Shown: positions 1-13,651 of the stretch, piece after piece | How the letters are laid out: each line of letters begins with the position of its first letter | How positions within the stretch are numbered: the first letter of the stretch is position 1 | Assembly (NCBI GenBank): GCA_013115125.1 | Contig: JABANN010000007.1 | Span: forward strand, 62,001-126,000 | Reading direction: 5' to 3' | Length of the DNA stretch: 64,000 nucleotides | DNA from: Perkinsus olseni | Taxonomy: Eukaryota > Perkinsozoa > Perkinsida | Notes under the pieces: generated by a model | What the model saw: only the letters and a program-made list of their open reading frames with translations | Database searches by the model: none | What the model was told of the DNA's origin: nothing | Translations under genes and position numbers: made by a program

Positions 1-518
1 GTAACTACATGGTAGACTACTCTCGATATCATTGGTGCTCATGCTGGTGTTGTATGGGTCCTTATCCAGAGCAGGGTCACTCAACTCTTGGGGCGTGCCT
101 GTTCTCGTTACCTAAATAGGGCCGTGATGCATCCAACGCCCCCTTGAACTTGATACTATATTGCTCACAAGGCACTCAGTAACGAGTACGCACCTGTGAG
201 CTGCTCGGCTGAGTGACAACATCTTCGGCCACGAGGTCCTCCATGTCTAGCAGATTCACACACTTGAACATACCAACATTCTGAAGTTGGCGACAGTCTG
301 CAATAAGTACAGCTCATGATTGAGATGCCGCTTACACTGGGGGGTCTCAACGCTGGTTCGGATTGTTGCCGTGCCCTAAGGGCTTCACCAGAGAAGAATT
401 TGAAGTCGTCATCCTCATCATCGACGTCATGTTGATCAGGCAAGTCGAACGTTGTGGCTGATTGGGACTGACCTGGAGTTGGAGCAAAGCGATAGGAACC
501 GAGGATACCGAGGATCAT
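1..518 (-). CDS. Unknown acidic-N-terminus protein, partial (runs off left edge)
   Basis: Minus-strand gene starting with ATG at 518. The first exon encodes a short hydrophobic start, then a strongly acidic stretch (DVDDEDDDFKFF). Reading frame supports an intron of about 40 nt beginning GTGTAAG near 340 and ending TTGCAG, giving a second exon with LQNVGMFKCVNLLDMEDLV, and then a further intron of about 82 nt ending TTTAG near 115. The third exon stays open to position 1 (TGTPQELSDPALDKDPYN...), so the C-terminus lies outside the window. I recognise no domain. The exon structure is inferred from frame continuity, not from transcripts. Confidence 0.45.
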
Positions 519-700
519 CCACGACCCTCGACCCCGGCGACTAAGACCGACTCCAAGCTAACCTTCACGAGACTCACCCATGACCGGCCTCAGCGTTGGT
601 GAGCTCGCCGGCGGTGCCCCAGAGAAGAACCTACAAAGGAGACGCTGTGTATATTCTCATTGCAAGGGTTGGAGGGAAGAAGAGTGGATGCCCAGGTAAT

Positions 701-1024
701 CTACCAGTCATCCTTGGACTGCTGTGCTGCTTTCTTTTTTGCTAATAAAGCATTACGTTTCTCCTCCTTCAGTTGCTTGGCGGATACGCCAACCGGAGAG
801 GCTTTCGGAACCGGCGAAGCTTTTTTCCGGAATTGAGCCAACAGTCCCTGGAACAGACCTACTCCACGGCTAAGGCCCATCCTCTCTGATAGTGGTATTA
901 CCTCATCAATTATCCCTTCATGATAGTTCCACAGTAATCCACAATCTCGACATTTCTCCTTCTTAAACGTATTAGATACAAACTGAGTACACCCTTGTGT
1001 ATTAGGCTGAAGGGCCTGATCCAT
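701..1024 (-). CDS. Small protein with CCCH-like Cys/His motif of MPRIP/LIM-like type
   Basis: A 107-residue single-exon ORF. Residues 12-35 carry a spaced metal-ligand-like pattern: Cys12, Phe15, Phe20, Cys25, Cys28, Trp32, His35 (CTQFVSNTFKKEKC then RDCGLLWNYH). The same C-x2-F-x4-F-x4-C-x2-C-x3-W-x2-H layout is seen, from memory, at the N-terminus of myosin-phosphatase Rho-interacting protein and in assorted protist proteins, where its function is not well known. The C-terminal third is a Lys/Ala/Gln-rich basic helix (KEEKRNALLAKKKAAQQ). It could be the last exon of a longer protein, but an ATG opens the frame. Role unknown. Confidence 0.5.
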   Translation of the reverse strand: MDQALQPNTQGCTQFVSNTFKKEKCRDCGLLWNYHEGIIDEVIPLSERMGLSRGVGLFQGLLAQFRKKASPVPKASPVGVSAKQLKEEKRNALLAKKKAAQQSKDDW

Positions 1025-1154
1025 TGATGGCCGGGGAGGAGAAACAGAAAAAGGCCTACTACCGTGCCCGCTGCTGAAGGTTACGCCGACACCACTAGTG
1101 ACAACTCAATAAACCACACAGTGGAAATCAGAGAACAATGACGTATTTACAGTA

Positions 1155-2306
1155 CTATGGCAATGACCCTGCACAGTCACTTAGCGCAATGCGCTCCCGA
1201 ATCTGTTTGTATGATGCAATAGCTTCACGTATTCTCGGGGCAACCTCCCTGGACCAAACGTCCCGGTCCTTCTCTGTCATGTCGGAGCCCCACAGCTTGG
1301 CAACTGCATTGTATGGAACATCTTCGAATAGATGACATAGTAGAGAGAACGGTGAGTCGCCACTGTACGAGACGATCCTGTCCAGGAGAGCTGTACGCCT
1401 CGGGCTCTGAGCATCGATATTCACCACCGTAACTTGAGAACGGTAGAGAGTACCGTCCTCGGAGCTTCGACCGACAGGTCTCACTAACCATAAAATGCCG
1501 GGATTCTTCAGCATACGGGACACGGACCAGAGCAGACTTTCCGGAGGCCTCAGTGAGGATAGTGCTAAGCATTTGAACTTCGGGAAGGCCATCGAGCGAA
1601 AGATGGTATCCACGTCGTCGATGGTCCAGATGTTCGGATCGGAGTCCTCCCGTAGGTGGATAAAACTCTCTAGTTCGGTCCTTTGTATCAACATCAGGCA
1701 AGCGGCCCTGCTGATACGGCCTTGTAGATTCAAAATACGTAGCCGTGGCATCACTGGGAAAGTGGTTACCCGCAGATCAGGGTCACAACGCAACGTTAGC
1801 CTGATAAGGGAATGCTTATTCCTTCTTGCCAGAGTATCAAACGCTTTCAGGGTCGATTCTGCCTTCGAGCACTTCAGAGCTCTCCTAGGAGGTACATTGT
1901 TCTCCCGTGGGCCGCATATAAAATCCAATTTCGAGAGGCCAGAGAACATCGTGGATATCTTCGTAGCCAGATCTGCGGAGCCTACTCTCCTCGGATTGAA
2001 CTTCAAGGTTAGTTCGGCAACTAGGGTTAACCTTTCCAAGCCATCTATCAGGCATTCTGACTCCGACACTCTGTCTACATAATAATCTAAATAGATCTCG
2101 ACCCTCCGGACACTTGTTGTATCGATACAATACAAGATGCTTTGGCACCACGGTGAGAACCCTAGACTCACGTTGCCAACCTTCAGTAGGCCATCACGGT
2201 TGAGCCCTCTGTAGATCGTCCAACAGCTGAGAGCAAAGCTGAGAACATCAGAAGAAGCTAGACAGTCGCAAACCTCCGAAAGGATGAAGGCTTCCTCAAA
2301 TAACAT
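1155..2306 (-). CDS. F-box/leucine-rich-like protein
   Basis: A 383-residue ORF with no intron needed. The first ~40 residues (LSEVCDCLASSDVLSFALSC then WTIYRGL) have the hydrophobic spacing of an F-box: a helix beginning with Leu/Val, a D/S turn, then a conserved Trp. The rest contains irregular Leu-rich strands (LTLRCDPDLRV, LRILNLQGRIS) as in degenerate LRR substrate-binding domains. If correct, it would be a Skp1-Cullin-F-box substrate adaptor. The start lies 106 bp from the oppositely oriented ATG at 2413, suggesting a shared promoter. No strong catalytic signature; the F-box call is an inference from pattern. Confidence 0.5.
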   Translation of the reverse strand: MLFEEAFILSEVCDCLASSDVLSFALSCWTIYRGLNRDGLLKVGNVSLGFSPWCQSILYCIDTTSVRRVEIYLDYYVDRVSESECLIDGLERLTLVAELTLKFNPRRVGSADLATKISTMFSGLSKLDFICGPRENNVPPRRALKCSKAESTLKAFDTLARRNKHSLIRLTLRCDPDLRVTTFPVMPRLRILNLQGRISRAACLMLIQRTELESFIHLREDSDPNIWTIDDVDTIFRSMAFPKFKCLALSSLRPPESLLWSVSRMLKNPGILWLVRPVGRSSEDGTLYRSQVTVVNIDAQSPRRTALLDRIVSYSGDSPFSLLCHLFEDVPYNAVAKLWGSDMTEKDRDVWSREVAPRIREAIASYKQIRERIALSDCAGSLP

Positions 2307-2412
2307 CGCGACTTGGCGTCGATCAGAATGGCGGGCGCCAAAAAGACGCGCTTATCTCGTGCACTTGAATTTCCCTTCCATCTGTCAGTCTGTCGGTACT
2401 CCTCATCGTGTC

Positions 2413-3114
2413 ATGGAGTCGCCACCAGAACTAAATCTTCTAATACTTGAGTCACGGTACGAGCAGAAATCGGAAGAAGATGAAGACATACAACTCTCAG
2501 AACAAATGGGCCAAACTGTTGAACAACTAGCAACCATATCAGCAGCATCAGCAGCAGACAATTCTGAATTGAGCCGGAACGATCCACTATTTGAGGCATG
2601 GGACTGGACCCCATCCACGGTATCTTCGAGTACAGCGGGGATGCCGGGATTGTTGCCGTTTATCGATTTCTCACCAGAAGGTAACTCGGTGGAACAGCCC
2701 TCGGCAGGGCAGGATGGCAGCCTACGAGAACTATCGAATACAATAATTCATAACGGTACACTTTGGGAGCCTAATAGTCTCGCGACACCACCTTTACGAA
2801 AGCAGCGGAAGTCTAGGGCACGTAACGGGGTGCCCCAATTGGGAGAGGCGGGGAGAGCTCAATTAAAGTCTGCGATATCCGCGGCCATTCGTGGTGAGAA
2901 TCGCAAGAAGATGATATGCCGTGAGATAGGTGTATTGAAGAGTGCAACCATAAGGCAGCTCATCTTGATGGCGAACGCTATTGGATTGAGTCACGTTGTG
3001 GATGACTTGGTAGCAGATTTTGAGAGAGTAAAGGAACAGAAGAAAATACTCCGTCCTTTAAAGCTGACGAGTTGCATACGGAAGCGACTCTCGTCTAAAC
3101 GTAGCGGAGTTTGA
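2413..3114 (+). CDS. Tandem-family protein A with one LGxxGR...GLSxYVD module
   Basis: A 233-residue protein; the ATG at 2413 is preferred over an in-frame one at 2284, which would overlap the divergent F-box-like gene. Residues 1-140 are acidic and Ser/Thr-rich without recognisable domain. Residues 141-205 hold the family module: PQLGEAGRAQLKSAI, then REIGVLKSATIRQLI and MANAIGLSHVVDDL. The tail is basic (RKRLSSKR), possibly nuclear targeting. The same module occurs in the next two plus-strand genes. I do not recognise it as a known family; it is predicted to be mostly helical with a basic patch. Function unknown. Confidence 0.6.
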   Translation: MESPPELNLLILESRYEQKSEEDEDIQLSEQMGQTVEQLATISAASAADNSELSRNDPLFEAWDWTPSTVSSSTAGMPGLLPFIDFSPEGNSVEQPSAGQDGSLRELSNTIIHNGTLWEPNSLATPPLRKQRKSRARNGVPQLGEAGRAQLKSAISAAIRGENRKKMICREIGVLKSATIRQLILMANAIGLSHVVDDLVADFERVKEQKKILRPLKLTSCIRKRLSSKRSGV

Positions 3115-3303
3115 AATGATAACAACAGGTGTGACCCACCTATACATGATCTTATTGTACAGATGTTTTACCCCTCTTAAATCATCATCATCATACTGCA
3201 TGAGATTGGAATCATGTTTATCAATTTGTTAGTCAATAAGTCCGATCGTGGTGTTGTGTTTACGGCAAGGAGAATGTTGACAGCTTCTTTAGAGATTACA
3301 ATC

Positions 3304-4299
3304 ATGGCAACACCGCACTCCGCCATGAGCCTCTCTGAGGGAGGAAACGCAATGTCGCCAAATCGAACTGGATGCACGACTTCTGAGGTTCCCCAACAGT
3401 CCTGCGAGGTCCCCACCGATGGGGCATCCGGCGATTCCAATGGATCGGCACTCCGAGGAGTTTCCCCAACTTCTAGCCTTGAACAAGCTATCAGTGCCTG
3501 GTATCTTACGAGTTCTATGGACACTTGTTGCACAACAGACGAGGCAGCAACGAACGTCGACCACCGGAGGGGATGCCAAGGGTGCCACTCACATGAACAT
3601 GATCTTCCTTCATGCCAATCGAAACCAGAAGTGAAGGAAGAGGAGGAAGTGAAGGAACTAATGATAGCTCCGTCTGTCATAGCGTCTCGTGGCTCAAAAC
3701 AAGGAAAACTTCAGCTCGGAAATCATGGGCGGGCCAAGCTGCGGCGGAAGATATCATCAACCCTCAGTGAGTCACGAGACGGGAAGAGGAAACGCCGCGA
3801 GATCGGTCTGGTAAGGTCGGCGACAGTGGAGCAACTGATACGGATGGCAGACACGTTAGGGCTCAGTGATTACGTAGACGTTATAGTGCAAGAGCAAAGA
3901 GAGTTGAAGGAGGGAGTTCGGTCTCCCACTCGAAAGTGTGAAGGCTCCTCACCACGAAGGAGACAACGCAGGGGATCCACCTCGAGTATATCAACGAGCT
4001 TCAGTAGTTCCGTAGCCTCCACTACAGACAGCATTTCATCCAATACTCACAGAACTGACCGAGTCGATGCACAGCTGGGGAATGCCGGACGAGGCTTGTT
4101 GAGGCGCAGGTTATCCACCGTGACGCGAGAAAATGGGAGACATCGAGAGACGTGCCGCACGATTGGGAGGGTTAGGACTGCCACCGTACAGGAACTCATC
4201 GGTATGGCGGATGCGATCGGTCTAAGCGATTACGTTGACATGCTGATCAAAGATTTCCGTGACAAGAAAGATGCCAGATCTCGCAGAGTTAGAACGTAG
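3304..4299 (+). CDS. Tandem-family protein B with two LGxxGR...GLSxYVD modules
   Basis: A 331-residue protein; ATG 3304 is chosen because it opens a low-complexity N-terminus like those of its neighbours (an upstream in-frame ATG exists at 3214). Module 1 spans about residues 136-197 (LQLGNHGRAKLRRKIS, REIGLVRSATVEQLIR, MADTLGLSDYVDVIV) and module 2 about 256-317 (AQLGNAGRGLLRRRLS, RTIGRVRTATVQELI, MADAIGLSDYVDMLI). Between them is a basic, Ser-rich linker (PRRRQRRGSTSSIS). The N-terminal half includes a Cys/His-rich stretch (CQGCHSHEHDLPSC) that may or may not bind metal. Two modules in one chain show the unit is modular. Function unknown; nucleic-acid binding is a guess from the Arg/Lys content. 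Confidence 0.6.
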   Translation: MATPHSAMSLSEGGNAMSPNRTGCTTSEVPQQSCEVPTDGASGDSNGSALRGVSPTSSLEQAISAWYLTSSMDTCCTTDEAATNVDHRRGCQGCHSHEHDLPSCQSKPEVKEEEEVKELMIAPSVIASRGSKQGKLQLGNHGRAKLRRKISSTLSESRDGKRKRREIGLVRSATVEQLIRMADTLGLSDYVDVIVQEQRELKEGVRSPTRKCEGSSPRRRQRRGSTSSISTSFSSSVASTTDSISSNTHRTDRVDAQLGNAGRGLLRRRLSTVTRENGRHRETCRTIGRVRTATVQELIGMADAIGLSDYVDMLIKDFRDKKDARSRRVRT

Positions 4300-4505
4300 A
4301 GGCGCTGACCATAGACTGCTGTCTCTTCTGCAGTGTGACGCCGATTCATGCGCATGCGTGCAAACACATCTAGGTCATATGACGCTCTTGCTAGTTGTAG
4401 CTTTGACAGTTTTGCTTTGAGTGGGTCACGAGGGGAGGGTCGACGTCTCCCTTGTGAGTGTCTTTGAGTGCTTCCTCTTCAGTGATCACCTGATTCTTAG
4501 TCCTC

Positions 4506-5120
4506 ATGTTCCCAAGTGGCTCCACTGTCTTGGCAACGGGGTTGCCTGACGATTGGCCAATTCCCCGCGATTTGGGTGACCCTATCTCCCCGGTCCCCAA
4601 TGACACTTTCATCAAGATTGAGCCGACTTTCATGCGCTGGCTTTCACAATCAGGATCACCCGTGGTGCCCACTGCTGCCACGCCGGTATTGGTTCAAGGA
4701 GTGGTCGTCGGTGTAGACCACCTCGCGCTCCCAGGAAATGTCGCCCCTTACCTCAGCATCACTGAGCAGGGATTTTTACCCTTACGGATGCTCCCACACA
4801 GTCTAGCTAGCCCTGATAAGTCTCTCAAACAAGTGGTCGATATGTCGAGGGTATGTGGTCTTGGTATGATGAGAACACCTCCGCCGCCGCCGCCACCACC
4901 GCCGACGTCAGCTTCTCCCCGCCGGACGTACCCGAAGCTTGGTAATCGAGGTCGTGCTAAGCTCAGAGGCATGATCGCCGCTGCTGCCAAGGGCTATTCA
5001 CAAGAATGGAAGGCTTCCCGAGGAATCGGGTCACTCAAGACTGCTAGAGTCAGAGATCTCATACGCATGGCTGAAGAGCTCGGTCTGAGCGAGTACGTTG
5101 ATACTGTGGCCTTGGCGTAG
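4506..5120 (+). CDS. Tandem-family protein C with poly-Pro and one LGxxGR module
   Basis: A 204-residue ORF. Residues 125-133 are a nine-proline run followed by Ser/Thr and basic residues, then the module at about 143-201 (PKLGNRGRAKLRGMI, RGIGSLKTARVRDLIR, MAEELGLSEYVDTVALA); the protein ends directly after it. It is the third member of the head-to-tail cluster 2413-5120, all with variable low-complexity N-termini and a C-terminal module, consistent with tandem duplication followed by divergence of the N-terminal regions. The start could be internal; the frame is open upstream only to 4506. Function unknown. Confidence 0.55.
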   Translation: MFPSGSTVLATGLPDDWPIPRDLGDPISPVPNDTFIKIEPTFMRWLSQSGSPVVPTAATPVLVQGVVVGVDHLALPGNVAPYLSITEQGFLPLRMLPHSLASPDKSLKQVVDMSRVCGLGMMRTPPPPPPPPPTSASPRRTYPKLGNRGRAKLRGMIAAAAKGYSQEWKASRGIGSLKTARVRDLIRMAEELGLSEYVDTVALA

Positions 5121-5930
5121 GTATATGTTTCACCTAATACCGAAGGCACGTAACTCTCCTTAGGGACTGAATTGTTGAGGGATTTTTTTATTTGGCGCAT
5201 CGTATGCATCAAGTCAGTCATGAATAGCAGTTCTTCGGGTGTGTACCTTTCCGGTTCATACTAATGCTACCCTCATTATGAGCTACTTATCATCCATCAC
5301 TGCTTACTGTCTAACTTTCCGGCAGCACCTAGCATTTTCTTTCCTATTCATCAGTTTTGTTACATAGTTTAGTAGAGGCGTCGAAGGTGCTTCGAGCATC
5401 TTACGAACTGGAGCGGAGGGCCATCAGAACCCTAAAGGAAGTGAACTGTCCGACATGGCAGATGGGGATAGTTCCTCTCCGGTACACCCCTCCCTGTCGT
5501 CGCGCTCTCTGGAAAGCACGTTGCCTGGCTGGCTTTGAAGCCGAACATGATTGACATTTATCGTCGTCGTTGAGCTGCTTAGCATCTCATTCAACCCAGT
5601 CATCCCATAGTCAACAATCCATGGTTCAACTAGTGCCGCGTGGGGAAGGGCATCTTATCGGGAATTAAGAGGCATACCGCTGTCACCCACGCCAAGGGCC
5701 TCCACGGTCCAGTCCAAGAGATGGTCAAGATTCTGCTACGAACACGCGATTCAGTTACTTCGCCTACACCCCGGAGTTTGCTATCCTATCGGTTGCAAGA
5801 TATGTTTCTAACAGCGGTAGCGAACGATGGCAGGTCTCATAAAAGACGGAATGCTTCACCCCACTCACTTCGACACAACACCAATGAGATCGCAAACAGT
5901 CAGATCCACCATAACGCCTCGCGACTCCAA
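5121..5930. other. Intergenic stretch without a supported gene
   Basis: Short plus-strand ORFs exist at 5357-5554 and 5640-6005, but they have no recognisable domain and the latter overlaps the 3' end of the minus-strand SWR1-like gene. I see no RNA gene or repeat here. Confidence 0.4.
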
Positions 5931-10316
<4,386 letters not shown>

Positions 10317-10504
10317 CACTCATGAGGTAGGACTACTACTACTACGATGAGCTTTTGGGCATCTTATGGTGGCAGGCCTCCTTCTCCTGACTACTAGTAA
10401 CACCACACATTACAAAAAGGGTCCAGTGGAAATTATATCCGACGCCCACCACGCAGTTAGGTTCGTCATCGGCAGCAACTTAGTAAGGACAGACTGGGTC
10501 GTCT

Positions 10505-11044
10505 TTACTTCTTGCTAACCTTGGCCTTCTTCTCGGACTTCTGGGCAGCCTTGCGGGCCTTCTCAGCGAGAGCAGCTCTGACGAGCTTCTGCTCCTCGAG
10601 AAGGAAAGCGCGGATGATGCGCTGCTTCACGCACTTGCCGCAGATGGAACCACCATAGGCACGAGAGACGTGACGCTCACGCTGCTTGAGCTGAGAGTAC
10701 TTGAAGGGTCGAAGGCACTTAACCTGAACAAAGAACGGCCATCAATGATAACAATCCCAACACCCACTACGAAGATCACAGAGATGGCTGGTGAACCCAA
10801 GACCTATTGGCTCCCAAACGAGATGACGAGAATACAATATTAATCTAGAATTAGCCTATACTATTGGCCTATCCCTTTTCATTACACCATTGATCTTGCC
10901 CTTGCAGTCTCCACAGCGAGGACCAGTGGCGGTCTTGGTGATCTTATGATAGACCAACTTTCCACCAGGGGTCTTCACAAGCTTCTGCTTGTTAGACTTA
11001 GTGTTGAAGTTAACCTTGCGGCGGTATGTAAGGCGTTGAACCAT
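10505..11044 (-). CDS. RPL34: 60S ribosomal protein eL34 (RPL34)
   Basis: Two exons: 10886-11044 (MVQRLTYRRKVNFNTKSNK to ...CKGKING) and 10505-10723 (VKCLRPFKYSQ..., ending AKVSKK), separated by a 162-nt intron starting GTAATG and ending CAG, phase 0. The product is about 125 residues, the usual eL34 length. Family hallmarks are clear: the MVQRLTYRRR-like start, the zinc-type Cys pair CGDC, the motif HVSRAYGGSICGKCV with its second Cys pair, then IIRAFLLEEQKLV and a Lys/Ala-rich tail. It is a component of the large cytosolic ribosomal subunit. It lies 189 bp upstream of the SWR1-like start, on the same strand, and diverges from the Q-rich gene at 11366. Confidence 0.95.
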
Positions 11045-11365
11045 CTAAACACAGCAATAACATTACGTCCCTAAAGCTTCGGTAGGTCTAGCAATTCCCT
11101 CCACGACTCTATACCACACGCTACCGAACGTAGCAACAGCAGCCGGTACAATCGCTCATCCAACGTACGATCCAGTCACCCACCCGAGCTCATCGCAAAG
11201 ACCCTGTGTATTACCTTTGGAGCGGGACGTTTCCACCTTGAGGGTCTGGAGGCCTATCGACCGTGCAAATCGATCGATTCGCCGAAAGAGCTACCATCGT
11301 TGAGGAATTGCAAGATTAGCAAGTGACACATATTCCGTCATCAGCCAGCCCTTCGTCAAGTAACC

Positions 11366-13611
11366 ATGAGTTCTCTTAGTAAGAGGTCTCGTGCCCTCCG
11401 GGATATTCGTGGTGACTGGTCAAGCTTTGAGGATGTGAGACACCTAAATAGCACGGAGTTGAGGACTCTTCGCCTCCTCTAGGCCTACCCCCACCCCGGT
11501 GCAGATCTAGTAGGAGTAGTCAAGGCCCTGTTCCCAGAGTATTCTCTAAGGGTTATCAGTAGGTGAGCGGCACCCGGCCTGTCTGAGGCTGTATTAAAGC
11601 TCTGGACTAGTTGGAAGCACGGTAGTGATAGGTATATACACAGCCGTACTGTGGAACAAAGAGCTACTCTGACATCACAGCTCAAACCTATCTTGCATAC
11701 CCTCAACAACCCGAGGCAGGATGGAGGTCAGTTCTCTGCACACACGCCGTTCACCCACCACCCTCCTCAACAGACCATCCCCCTACGTCTGTTGCTCATC
11801 GAGCCGCTACCTGTCTGAGTCACTCTACTAACACTTCATCAACCTTTGGTATATTGAAAAGGTCCCTCAGCGAGCTGGGCATACCAGCAGACCATATAAC
11901 ATCTAATACCTATTCCATGGCCTACAAAAGCCTCATGGATCGAGCCATGTTCGCCTCGACAGAGTAGCCCTACTCTCGATCTATATTCCGCAAACACAAC
12001 CACTATTCTAGATACCAGAAGCTGGGACGTGGGGTGGCAGGAGTTGATGACGGCGGGGCTCCCTGTGCCATGTCAGACGTGGGGAAGCCCAGTAACAGTG
12101 CTCTTACGGTAAGGAGCTGTAGCATGTGGTATGACATGGTCAAAGCAGGTTATAGGGGGAACTGGGGCAACAGCTCAGCGGAAGGCTCGAGAATGTCGGA
12201 AACTCGTACCGTCAGTAGTACTGTTAGACCTACGGAGAGGATTGAGGTTATGCAAGCTGCACGGCGGTGGCAAGAGCTCCGTTCACTGTTGTAGATGGGT
12301 GGAGGCCTCCGAGCGGACTCTGGCCTCGGACTACATGACTGGTTCGGGTAGCCGACATGATGTAGTAGTAGAGGCGATTAAACCGAGACTACCGTATCCA
12401 ATGGCCAGCTGTGTAAGTTGAACTCATGGCGAGTACGAGATCAACCAGCAGTTATATAGGTACCCAAGCTGGAGCCCCAGCTGTGGGGTAATGAGGAACG
12501 GTTGGGCAAGTTGATGGCATTGAGACAGCTAGACCGAGAGATGGCCATGGACCCAGGTCCTGCCCTTCTTACTCCTTGAGGTGTTGAGGCATCCCTATAG
12601 GTAGAGTGTGGCCTATGGACATCAAGCGGAGAGAAGAGATTGAGGACTTGGAGAATAAGCTGGAACAGCTCGGGGAAGAGACTAAGGAAATAAGGACTGT
12701 AGCAACAGCAACGGCAGCAGGAGCAGCAGGAGTGACGTGCATATCAAGTGTTACTAGATTCGGGTACCGAAGAAGTTCAATCCGGAACTAGAGGGTCATG
12801 ATCCAGGGATGGAGTATGCCCTAACAGGCTCTAACATGCATCCCTCGAGGTAGTAGTCTGATGATCATCCTGCATGCTACGATCCAGACATTGCTGCATT
12901 CACCAGTCAGTGGAAGTCATCGTACGCCACCGCCTCCTCACCTGATTTACTCTATGCTTACGATAAGAAGTCTGCCGAGCGGCGTCTAGTGCCCGCCAGG
13001 AAGTTCTCTAAAGTAGTGTTGGACGTGCCTGCTTGCCCCTCATGCTCCTCTATTCAGCACACCAAGCGACGGGAAGAGCGCAGGATTTACGACTACAGTC
13101 TATCTGCAGCAGCAGTAGTACATCATCGTTATACTACCTGTATGCTGCTGCTGCTGCTGCTTGTACTGCTGTAGTAGGTACTGCCGGAGCCTAGTAGGTC
13201 AGTGTTGAATGGTTGGGACGAAGCCTCCAGTGTAGTAACTAGGAAATGGAACAGCTAATGGTGTCATGCTCATCGTCATGCTCATGATCATCGAGGGATC
13301 CTCGATAATCATCATCAAGTTGTGGTACTGAGAATACTGTCTTGAGTTTGCTGTGAGTGGGCAGTGGGAGGGCAGTGGAGGTTCGGGAATCAGTGGCAAC
13401 TGGTGGTGTTGTGATGGACCCTTCCCGGGCGGCCCAATATGCAGCCCAGCAACAACAGGTAGTACGGGCTGTCATGACCTTTACATTGTGTGCAGTATTC
13501 ACAATTCTCTACAACAACCTAGGAATCCTCTGACTCGATCTGGGAAGGGGCCCATCACTGTCTCTCAGGCTGCACGTATGGTAGCAGCAGCCCAACAGCA
13601 GCAACAGCAGC

Positions 13612-13651
<40 letters not shown>

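Noticed and set aside
11366-11482. In-frame TAG in the start of the Q-rich gene suggesting stop readthrough
   Set aside because: A good 48-nt GTGAGA...CTCTAG intron in phase 0 removes it.
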